This document shows positions 1 to 4,705 of a DNA stretch of 6,189 nucleotides, piece by piece. Positions within the stretch are counted from its first letter, which is position 1. Each line of letters starts with the position of its first letter. The notes under the pieces were generated by a model that was not told the DNA's origin, ran no database searches, and saw only the letters and a program-made list of their open reading frames with translations. The position numbers were made by a program, and so were the translations under genes. Origin of the DNA: Oligoflexales bacterium (GTDB lineage Bacteria; Bdellovibrionota_B; Oligoflexia; Oligoflexales; CACXFL01); assembly GCA_028282865.1 (NCBI GenBank), contig JANQHA010000403.1:1-6189 (forward strand), written 5' to 3'.

Positions 1-152
1 AAAACCGTATCGCCAATAAGGGAGTGACTAATCTGATAACTTTTCACTACTGCCGGTCCCGACTCGACCGATACCGCATACATTCGCGTAAGAGCTGCAT
101 CAACTTCAGAAAGTTGATCTTCTGAGCAAACGTATAGTAATTGGTGCCTCAT
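1..152 (-). CDS. Unidentified protein, N-terminal 50 residues (runs off the left edge)
   Basis: The reading frame starts at an ATG at 152-150 and stays open to the edge of the window, giving 50 codons that begin MRHQLLYVCSEDQLSEVDAA. The first base of its ATG is the last base of the dsbD TGA (TGATG), the classic arrangement for translational coupling, so the gene is very likely co-transcribed with dsbD and read by ribosomes that finish it. I do not recognise the family. The visible part has no signal peptide or membrane segment: it is a mixed, mildly acidic stretch with one cysteine (C9), so a cytoplasmic protein is likely. The one-base overlap and the open frame support a real gene. The function is unknown. 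Confidence 0.7.
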   Translation of the reverse strand, partial: MRHQLLYVCSEDQLSEVDAALTRMYAVSVESGPAVVKSYQISHSLIGDTV

Positions 153-1936
153 CAATGCCCTTGCTGTTTATAAGTCCGAAGCTTCTTTAATAAACCACCA
201 CCGCTGATATATCCGGTGATATTTTGCTGGCTCAATTGCAACGCCTCACTATTCAGTAAAACCAGCGTTGGTAATCCACTGATACCGTATTTATCCATAT
301 GGTCCTCATCCTCATCGGTACCTTTGGTCAAATCGAGTTTAATCAACACCCAGTTTTCTTTAAGTTCCCGTACAATGCGAGGATCGACAAAGGTGGTAAC
401 ATCCATCTTCTTGCAGGCTTCACACCACTCCGCCCAATGGTCAATCAAAATTGGCTTATTAGCTTCGTTTGCCGCAGCAAATCCTAATTCTAAACTTTTA
501 TACCATTTGAGCTCAGACTTATTGGGCCCCGAAGAAGTTAACCATTGAGACCCAGTGAATAGCCCGACCCCAAGGACAAAAGAAGGAACGACCATCGCCA
601 CCCTCGAATGCTGCAGCCTTGGTAGTAGCAGACAAAGGGCGACCAAAGTAACCCCCGTCGGAAGCAGCCATGCACTAACGACGCCCCAATAAGGTTTTAA
701 AATTTGTAGGAGCTCGTATGCTGGAACTCGCAAATAATAAAAACTTAGACCAAACATCACGCTAGCAAAAATTAACTTGATGCTTACTTGAACCTTTGGT
801 GACACCTTCATGGTGGATGCTTTAGCGGCGGCGCTACCTAATAAGACATATGGAAAAGCAAAGCCAAAGCTGTACAAAGCCATTAGTAAAACGCCTTGTG
901 CCGAACTTTGCTGCCCAGCGGTATAAGTTAATAAAGCACCTAGCACCGGCCCGGTACAAGGCGCTGCAACCAAACCAGCACCAGCCCCCATTAAAATGGT
1001 ATTCTTGGCTGACGGCTTTCCAGCCCCAATACGAGAACCAAAGTTTTGTAAGAAGCTAAGGTTACCGAAACCAAGCATCGATAGCCCTAATGCCGCCATA
1101 ACGACAGCGAAAGCAATGTTTAATGGCACCGAAGACATAAAAGTACCAAATGCGGAGCCACTAAATACCGCGATACTGCCCAGCCCCGTATAGGTCACCA
1201 TAATGCCAAGTGCATAAAGCGATGAGTTCAAGAAAGGAGAAAAATTTTGGTTACCGAGCAGCCTTACAGTGATCGGAATCATTGGTGCGACACAAGGGGT
1301 CAGGTTTGTAAGTAGACCACCTAGGAAGACTATAACAAATAATAGCCAAGTAGCCATCTTTCCGGTTTTCAGCTGATCGGCTAATTGCACGTCCCATGAC
1401 TCCTCCTCGACCACTGTCGTGGAGCTCTGCGCAGCAGCTAAATCGAACTCACTAGAGCTATTAGAGCTCTTGTAAACCGGGACCTCTAAAGGTACTGAAA
1501 AGGGGAACAAACAAATAGAAGTCGTACAGCCGAGAGATTTTACTGTGACCGGGAACTTATCTCCCTGCCACTTTTCAACACCGGTTATTAATAGCTTAAA
1601 GTCTCCTCCTGAATAAACATCGACTTCAGAAGCAGTCACCGGATCGTGTTGCCTGGTCACAGGAGGCGCGACTATTTTTTTGATCTTATAACCTGGCGGC
1701 AACTCGAAGCTAACTTTATCGGTATAAAGGGTGAACCCTTGCTCAGTAAACAGTCGAATCCCAAGTTCGATGGCCCCATCAGAAAATAACTGCCCCCCGA
1801 CTGGCTGCCAATGTATAACGTCTGAAGGGTGTATATCGGTATTTAAAGGCTTTTTAGTTTCAAAAAGAGATTGCGCCGATACCAGGCTGCTCCACAGTAG
1901 TATACCAGTAATACTTTTCACAATAAATTCAAACAC
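152..1936 (-). CDS. dsbD: Thiol:disulfide interchange protein DsbD (GTG start)
   Basis: DsbD is an inner-membrane protein that passes electrons from cytoplasmic thioredoxin to periplasmic partners such as DsbC and apocytochrome-c maturation proteins. Numbered from the GTG (594 aa), the order is: signal peptide (about 1-22, ending VSAQ); periplasmic N-terminal domain with the redox pair C137-TTSI-C142; eight predicted membrane helices (about 196-465) with C215 in LTPCVAPM and C327 in AAPCTGP; and a C-terminal thioredoxin-fold domain with WCEAC (C505, C508) and cis-proline P556 in GLPT. All six catalytic cysteines of the family are present and the length is normal. The frame can be extended six codons to an ATG at 1954, but AAGGAGGT at 1948-1941 lies just before the GTG at 1936-1934, and nothing resembling a ribosome binding site precedes the ATG. 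The stop overlaps the next gene by one base. The product is near certain and the GTG start is likely. Confidence 0.96.
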   Translation of the reverse strand: MFEFIVKSITGILLWSSLVSAQSLFETKKPLNTDIHPSDVIHWQPVGGQLFSDGAIELGIRLFTEQGFTLYTDKVSFELPPGYKIKKIVAPPVTRQHDPVTASEVDVYSGGDFKLLITGVEKWQGDKFPVTVKSLGCTTSICLFPFSVPLEVPVYKSSNSSSEFDLAAAQSSTTVVEEESWDVQLADQLKTGKMATWLLFVIVFLGGLLTNLTPCVAPMIPITVRLLGNQNFSPFLNSSLYALGIMVTYTGLGSIAVFSGSAFGTFMSSVPLNIAFAVVMAALGLSMLGFGNLSFLQNFGSRIGAGKPSAKNTILMGAGAGLVAAPCTGPVLGALLTYTAGQQSSAQGVLLMALYSFGFAFPYVLLGSAAAKASTMKVSPKVQVSIKLIFASVMFGLSFYYLRVPAYELLQILKPYWGVVSAWLLPTGVTLVALCLLLPRLQHSRVAMVVPSFVLGVGLFTGSQWLTSSGPNKSELKWYKSLELGFAAANEANKPILIDHWAEWCEACKKMDVTTFVDPRIVRELKENWVLIKLDLTKGTDEDEDHMDKYGISGLPTLVLLNSEALQLSQQNITGYISGGGLLKKLRTYKQQGH

Positions 1937-1940
1937 CTGC

Positions 1941-1948
1941 ACCTCCTT
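1941..1948 (-). promoter_or_regulatory. Ribosome binding site that fixes the dsbD start
   Basis: On the minus strand AAGGAGGT is followed by GCAG and then GTG, an almost perfect anti-16S match at good spacing. It lies inside the longest open frame, downstream of the ATG at 1954. This argues that translation begins at the GTG (1936-1934). Confidence 0.8.
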
Positions 1949-2019
1949 GAGCATTTTAAAAGGTGAGTTTCCAGTATCCTAAGAATTGTTTAAGTGCCCG
2001 TGATGAATGGAAAAACCCT

Positions 2020-2048
2020 ATACTTAGTTTTATTAAATAAGTCGTCAA
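2020..2048 (-). promoter_or_regulatory. Candidate sigma-70 promoter for dsbD
   Basis: Read on the minus strand, TTGACG (2048-2043) matches the -35 consensus at five of six bases. After 17 bases comes AAGTAT (2025-2020), a weak -10 that keeps the key second A and final T. Transcription would start near 2013, giving a leader of roughly 75 bases. The call is a consensus match only. Confidence 0.4.
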
Positions 2049-2063
2049 TCCGCAAGCTCACGC

Positions 2064-2092
2064 TTGACCTAACCGCATTTATCCCGTACAAA
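2064..2092 (+). promoter_or_regulatory. Candidate sigma-70 promoter for the L24-like gene
   Basis: TTGACC (2064-2069) is followed after exactly 17 bases by TACAAA (2087-2092), matching the -35 and -10 consensus at five and four positions. Transcription would start near 2099, about 60 bases before the ATG. A second, closer option is TTACAC (2107-2112) with TAAAAT (2131-2136), spacing 18. Which one is used cannot be decided from the sequence. Confidence 0.4.
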
Positions 2093-2158
2093 CACTGTTC
2101 GGCGAGTTACACGCGACTGACTTGACTAGATAAAATAGCGACTTTTAGGAATATAGCA

Positions 2159-2494
2159 ATGAAACAACCAACCAAATACCAGACCAAATGTCGACTCAAA
2201 AAAGGTGACGAAGTTATTATCACCACCGGCCGAGATAAGGGCCAAAGCGGTAAGATCGATAAAGTGGATCTAAAAAAGAATCGCATATATATCTCAGGTC
2301 TGAATATCTATAAACGGCACACTAAACCAAGCATGGCAGAGCAAGAAGGCGGTATCCAAGATAAGGCTATGTCTGTTCATGTTAGTAACGTCGCGCTACT
2401 AGACCCGAAGAAAAAGCAGCCAACTCGCATTGGTTATAAAATTGAAGGCGATCAGAAGGTGCGCTATGCGAAGCTTTCAGGGTCGATTATCTGA
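2159..2494 (+). CDS. rplX: Ribosomal protein L24 (uL24) family protein, stand-alone gene
   Basis: L24 binds 23S rRNA early in assembly of the large ribosomal subunit. The 111-residue product carries the L24 signature along its length: a KOW segment (about residues 13-40, KKGDEVIITTGRDKGQSGKI), the block ISGLNIYKRHTKP, the GGI element (EGGIQDKAMSVHVSNVALLDP), and the end RIGYKIEGDQKVRYAK. It is a little longer than the usual protein of about 104 residues because of a 7-10 residue N-terminal extension (MKQPTKYQTK). AGGA at 2147-2150 is a good ribosome binding site, 8 bases before the ATG. The unusual point is its place: rplX normally sits between rplN and rplE in the spc operon, but here it stands alone between dsbD and a toxin-antitoxin pair, with its own promoter candidates and terminator. 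It may be the only L24 copy, relocated, or a second paralogue. The family is near certain; the role as main L24 is not. Confidence 0.9.
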   Translation: MKQPTKYQTKCRLKKGDEVIITTGRDKGQSGKIDKVDLKKNRIYISGLNIYKRHTKPSMAEQEGGIQDKAMSVHVSNVALLDPKKKQPTRIGYKIEGDQKVRYAKLSGSII

Positions 2495-2531
2495 CCCCCT
2501 CATCAGCTAGCTGAATATCAAGAGTTTACTT

Positions 2532-2557
2532 AGCGAGGTTTTTCACCTCGCTTTTTT
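2532..2557 (+). terminator. Rho-independent terminator of the L24-like gene
   Basis: AGCGAGGT (2532-2539) pairs perfectly with ACCTCGCT (2545-2552) around a five-base loop and runs into TTTTTT (2552-2557). It begins 38 bases after the L24 stop codon and separates that gene from the toxin-antitoxin region. Confidence 0.92.
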
Positions 2558-2607
2558 AATGTCAGCCGCTGACAATCTGATACCAACAGAAATGTCTCTT
2601 CCCCTAA

Positions 2608-2633
2608 TTGTGTGTCACAAAGTAGAAACTACT
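2608..2633. repeat. Two adjacent 13-base palindromes upstream of brnT
   Basis: TTGTG-TGT-CACAA (2608-2620) and AGTAG-AAA-CTACT (2621-2633) are both perfect inverted repeats with 5-base arms and a 3-base centre, and they touch each other without a gap. They lie 22 bases before the operator candidate of the toxin gene. Their equal build suggests protein binding sites, but no regulator can be assigned. Confidence 0.45.
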
Positions 2634-2654
2634 CAAGATTAATAGTTTTCAAAT

Positions 2655-2673
2655 ATATACCTTTAGGGTATAT
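2655..2673. promoter_or_regulatory. Inverted-repeat operator candidate of the brnTA pair
   Basis: ATATACC (2655-2661) and GGTATAT (2667-2673) form a perfect inverted repeat with a 5-base centre, ending 12 bases before the brnT ATG. A further GGTAT half-copy lies at 2678-2682. Type II antitoxins of the ribbon-helix-helix class typically repress their own operon by binding such repeats. A weak promoter candidate, TTTTCA (2646-2651) with TATATC (2669-2674), would be covered by it. The link to the antitoxin is inferred. Confidence 0.5.
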
Positions 2674-2685
2674 CACGGGTATCAA

Positions 2686-2967
2686 ATGATTTTTGAGTGG
2701 GATAATGACAAGAGTTACAAAAATAAGTGCAAACATGGTATCGATTTCACGACTGCGGAAAAAATATGGCTGAGCGACCCAATTCAAATTGGCCCATTGC
2801 CCGTTCATCGAGAGAGCAGTATACCAGAATATCGATTCCTAGCCATTGGTGTGATAAGCGGGGTTCATTGGACAGCAATAATTACTTATCGGGGAGTGAG
2901 AATTAGGATCATAAGCTGTCGCCGTTCTAGAAAAGACGAGGTTAGACTTTATGAAAAAAATAGTTAA
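2686..2967 (+). CDS. brnT: BrnT family toxin (type II toxin-antitoxin ribonuclease)
   Basis: BrnT proteins are small toxins with a RelE-like fold that cleave RNA and stop translation until neutralised by a partner antitoxin. The 93-residue product shows the family pattern: FEWDNDK near the N-terminus, then KHGIDFTTAEKIW (residues about 17-29), RFLAIGV in the middle, and the C-terminal IRIISCRRSRKDEVRLYE. Length is typical and no residue block is missing, so it is probably active. No strong Shine-Dalgarno precedes the ATG (only GGG at 2677-2679), as might be expected for a toxin kept at low level. The antitoxin gene starts 17 bases before this stop, so the two form an operon with the toxin first, the usual BrnTA order. 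An inverted repeat just upstream is the likely autoregulation site. Confidence 0.9.
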   Translation: MIFEWDNDKSYKNKCKHGIDFTTAEKIWLSDPIQIGPLPVHRESSIPEYRFLAIGVISGVHWTAIITYRGVRIRIISCRRSRKDEVRLYEKNS

Positions 2968-3208
2968 GAAGAAAAAAATGTCGGCAAAAGAATTTGGTAG
3001 ACGCTTCGATTCTGGCGAAGAAATCCTGAGCGAGTTTGACCTTGAAACTACTGCAAAGAAAGTGAATGTTGATTTTCCCATATGGATGATAAAGATTCTC
3101 GATGAGGAATCAGCAAGACTTGGAATCCCTAGGCAAGCTATTATAAAAACATGGATCAACGATCGTATAGAATCTAATAAGCGTCAAGATAGCCGTTCGG
3201 TCTTATAA
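2951..3208 (+). CDS. brnA: CopG/ribbon-helix-helix antitoxin paired with BrnT (BrnA-type)
   Basis: This 85-residue protein is the probable antitoxin of the preceding toxin. A lysine-rich N-terminus leads into MSAKEFGRRFDSGEEILSEF (residues 10-29), a segment seen in CopG-type antitoxins paired with BrnT, likely part of the toxin-binding region. A ribbon-helix-helix DNA-binding domain follows (about 36-74): strand KKVNVDFP, helix WMIKILDEESARLG and helix PRQAIIKTWINDRIE. It therefore probably both neutralises the toxin and represses the operon through the inverted repeat at 2655-2673. The ATG lies inside the brnT frame (17-base overlap), with a weak GACGAGG about 9 bases upstream, suggesting coupled translation. 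It is not the longer classical BrnA of Brucella but the shorter CopG-antitoxin form. Immediately after its stop comes a broken second toxin gene. Confidence 0.85.
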   Translation: MKKIVKKKKMSAKEFGRRFDSGEEILSEFDLETTAKKVNVDFPIWMIKILDEESARLGIPRQAIIKTWINDRIESNKRQDSRSVL

Positions 3209-3213
3209 TATAG

Positions 3214-3493
3214 GATGCAAGGCTTAAAAGTATTGAAGCTCATAGCTACTTCGGTGACTATAAATCACTTGGATCAGGGTTGCTGGAATTAAGATGGAAA
3301 AATGGTCGGTGAGTCTACTACTCATTGACTACTGGAAACAGTTTGACTCTGATATTAGCGGGAGGAAATAAAAATGGACAAAAAAAAAGATATCGAAAAA
3401 GCCCGCAAAATCCTCGAAAGGGAGACCCAGAGCTCAAAGATACAAGCCTGGAACAGATGTATCCATGGGCGGTTTAAAAGAGGCGATTACTGA
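3214..3493 (+). pseudogene. Decayed RelE/HigB-type toxin (HI1419/Gp49-like), N-terminus missing
   Basis: Translated from 3214 the sequence reads DARLKSIEAHSYFGDYKSLG, then GSGLLELRWKNGR, a TGA (3310-3312), VYYSLTTGNSLTLILAGG and NKNGQKK. After a frame change in the A9 run at 3380-3388 it continues DIEKARKILERE. Joined, this is the C-terminal two thirds of a Gp49/HigB-like toxin (family pattern GDYKSLG...ELR...GRRVYY...GGNK..Q.KDI..A). Three lesions are visible: about 40 N-terminal residues are absent because the remnant begins a few bases after the brnA stop; an arginine codon has probably become TGA (CGA to TGA); and the A run shifts the frame. Recognisable similarity stops near 3424; the last frame continues to TGA 3491-3493, overlapping the antitoxin gene. 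The protein cannot be made whole, so it is presumably inactive. The family call comes from motif memory and no search was run. Confidence 0.75.
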
Positions 3494-3701
3494 GGCTCTT
3501 TTTGAAGCAGATTATGACACGTTTAAAGGGTGCATTTCAATTCTTCTAGACAAAGTTGATTACTTAGAGATAACAAAACGCACTGGACTCTCGAAAAGTA
3601 CGCTTTACCGCATGAGCGAGCCTGAATCGAATCCGACTTTAGAAAATGTTTGTAGGGTACTAAGCTACATCGATACCTTAGCAGCTGAAGAAGCTGCATA
3701 A
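3465..3701 (+). CDS. HI1420-like helix-turn-helix antitoxin, partner toxin broken
   Basis: The 78-residue product resembles the antitoxins encoded just downstream of HI1419-type toxins. An N-terminal helical part (GGLKEAITEALFEADYDTFK) is followed by a Cro/CI-like helix-turn-helix: YLEITKRTGLSKSTLYRMSEPE (about residues 32-53), then NPTLENVCRVLSYI. The motif LSKSTLYRMSEP...GNPT-like is characteristic, with S in place of the usual G before NPT. The antitoxin normally binds its toxin and the operon promoter. Here the toxin gene directly upstream is a pseudogene, but this frame is intact, so it may survive as an antidote to related toxins or as a plain regulator. The ATG is the only ATG after the upstream in-frame stop (3369-3371). 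Its ribosome binding site is poor, so translation may depend on reading through the upstream fragment. Confidence 0.8.
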   Translation: MGGLKEAITEALFEADYDTFKGCISILLDKVDYLEITKRTGLSKSTLYRMSEPESNPTLENVCRVLSYIDTLAAEEAA

Positions 3702-3737
3702 ATGAGCTATCTGCGTCAAAGTCAATGTAATTAAACT

Positions 3738-4592
3738 CTAGGAACATTTAACAGCTGCTATCACCCGATGCGGAATAGAGCTTTCATCCGAAATCAACTC
3801 AAACCCATGCTCATGCAACCAACTCTTAATATCGTTTTTATGCCAATCCAAAACATAAGGTTCATACACAAACCGCGCTAACATCTTAAAATAATAAGCC
3901 CTCAAACCACCATAACGAAAAAGTTTGATAGGGTTATACTCGAATATTTGTAACGGAGAAGGTTCACCAATCACCAACCTTCCACCGGGTCGTAAGATTC
4001 GGTAGAACTCAGTTAAACACTGATCTGCAATATCACTAGGTAGTTCATGAAAAAGATAACAAGCTCCGATGCCATCAAAGCGCTGATCAGAAAATCCAGT
4101 TTTTTCAGCCAAACCTTGGATAAATTTTCCGTGAGGTTTTTTTTCCGCGGCAATCTTTAACAAGTACGGCGAAGGGTCAAGCCCCCAAACTTCATCAACT
4201 CCCGAGTCTAGCAAAGTACGAGCAAGCCCCCCACTACCACAACCGACGTCCAACACAACTTTACTCGGCAAAAGTGACTCTGCGATTTGGCTGCGCAGTG
4301 GCTTCATAGTACCTAGCATCGCAATATCAAAACCTTTGGCATAACCAGAGACCAAATTACGTGAATAGTTACCGTTAGGAATATTATGAAACTCTTGAAG
4401 CAAGTATGGTGGTGGTGGGGTCGAAAACCTCAGATCCGCTGGCAACTCGACTGGTCTCCGAGTCCCAAAGATTAAAGCAGCCACTCGGATCAAGTCAAGC
4501 GGGTGATAAAACCGGAACCTATCTGGCCAGGCATCTGGTAACTCTAAAGAGCTCCAATCAATTAAAGGGGGGTCTGGGAGTTGAGGTTGCAA
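3738..4592 (-). CDS. Class I SAM-dependent methyltransferase (TTG start)
   Basis: The 284-residue protein carries a Rossmann-type methyltransferase domain from about residue 110: motif I VLDVGCGSGG (113-122) for binding S-adenosylmethionine, an acidic residue after strand 2 in GLDPS (D139), FDGIGACYLFHELP (172-185) as the motif II/III region, and the strand ILRPGGRLVIGEPSP (199-213), as in the UbiE/Methyltransf_11 group. The first 110 residues are proline-rich and contain no motif I know; they could form a substrate-binding or partner domain. The substrate cannot be told from sequence; a small molecule, lipid or quinone-type acceptor is plausible. The start is TTG at 4592-4590, supported by AAAGG (about 4603-4599) six bases upstream. 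It ends 36 bases from the convergent antitoxin gene and shares its promoter region with the divergent lipoprotein gene. No membrane segment is evident. Confidence 0.88.
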   Translation of the reverse strand: MQPQLPDPPLIDWSSLELPDAWPDRFRFYHPLDLIRVAALIFGTRRPVELPADLRFSTPPPPYLLQEFHNIPNGNYSRNLVSGYAKGFDIAMLGTMKPLRSQIAESLLPSKVVLDVGCGSGGLARTLLDSGVDEVWGLDPSPYLLKIAAEKKPHGKFIQGLAEKTGFSDQRFDGIGACYLFHELPSDIADQCLTEFYRILRPGGRLVIGEPSPLQIFEYNPIKLFRYGGLRAYYFKMLARFVYEPYVLDWHKNDIKSWLHEHGFELISDESSIPHRVIAAVKCS

Positions 4593-4632
4593 AAGTTACC
4601 TTTAAATATGGGAATACGAGCACAATATGAGC

Positions 4633-4638
4633 TATAAT
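4633..4638 (+). promoter_or_regulatory. Perfect -10 box, promoter candidate for the lipoprotein gene
   Basis: TATAAT is an exact -10 consensus, 67 bases before the chosen ATG. No good -35 is seen 16-18 bases upstream. The box is the centre of the palindrome GCTA-TAA-TAGC (4631/4632-4641), so the opposite strand reads a similar box. Confidence 0.5.
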
Positions 4639-4642
4639 AGCA
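4634..4642 (-). promoter_or_regulatory. Extended -10 promoter candidate for the methyltransferase gene
   Basis: Read on the minus strand, TGC-TATTAT (4642-4634) fits the extended -10 pattern TGn-TATAAT with one mismatch, which can work without a good -35. Transcription would start near 4627, about 35 bases before the TTG. It overlaps the plus-strand TATAAT almost completely. Confidence 0.42.
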
Positions 4643-4646
4643 CAAA

Positions 4647-4663
4647 GCTACTCTGTTGGTAGC
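4647..4663. repeat. Short inverted repeat in the leader of the lipoprotein gene
   Basis: GCTAC (4647-4651) and GTAGC (4659-4663) flank a 7-base loop. This could be a small hairpin near the 5' end of the plus-strand transcript or a protein site. At 5 bp it is weak evidence by itself. Confidence 0.3.
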
Positions 4664-4705
4664 CATCTTAGAATGCCAAAGATAATACAAACAGGGAACC
4701 ATAAG

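Noticed and set aside
2592..2642. A 16-codon frame (MSLPLIVCHKVETTQD) upstream of brnT that might be the lost N-terminus of the broken toxin
   Set aside because: It would fit an insertion of brnTA inside the toxin gene, but it is too short to identify, has no ribosome binding site, overlaps the twin palindromes, and lacks the expected aromatic/WL motif of such toxins. An alignment with an intact relative would decide.
2839..3159. Antisense frame of 106 codons opposite brnT/brnA, and similar frames opposite dsbD, the second antitoxin and the methyltransferase
   Set aside because: The sense strands carry well-supported protein families; the opposite frames have no recognisable domain or ribosome binding site and are mirror effects of coding composition.
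3310..3312. The TGA in the toxin remnant as a recoded (selenocysteine or readthrough) codon
   Set aside because: The family normally has arginine or a similar residue here, no selenocysteine-type hairpin is evident, and the further frameshift and missing N-terminus point to plain decay.
3681..3697. Perfect hairpin GCAGCT-GAAGA-AGCTGC at the end of the antitoxin gene as a terminator
   Set aside because: It lies inside the coding sequence (alanine/glutamate codons) and has no T run on either strand.
2560..3740. Toxin-antitoxin genes as cassettes of a chromosomal integron
   Set aside because: No attC-like imperfect palindrome with the 7-base core sites was seen after any of the genes, and no integrase gene is present in the window.
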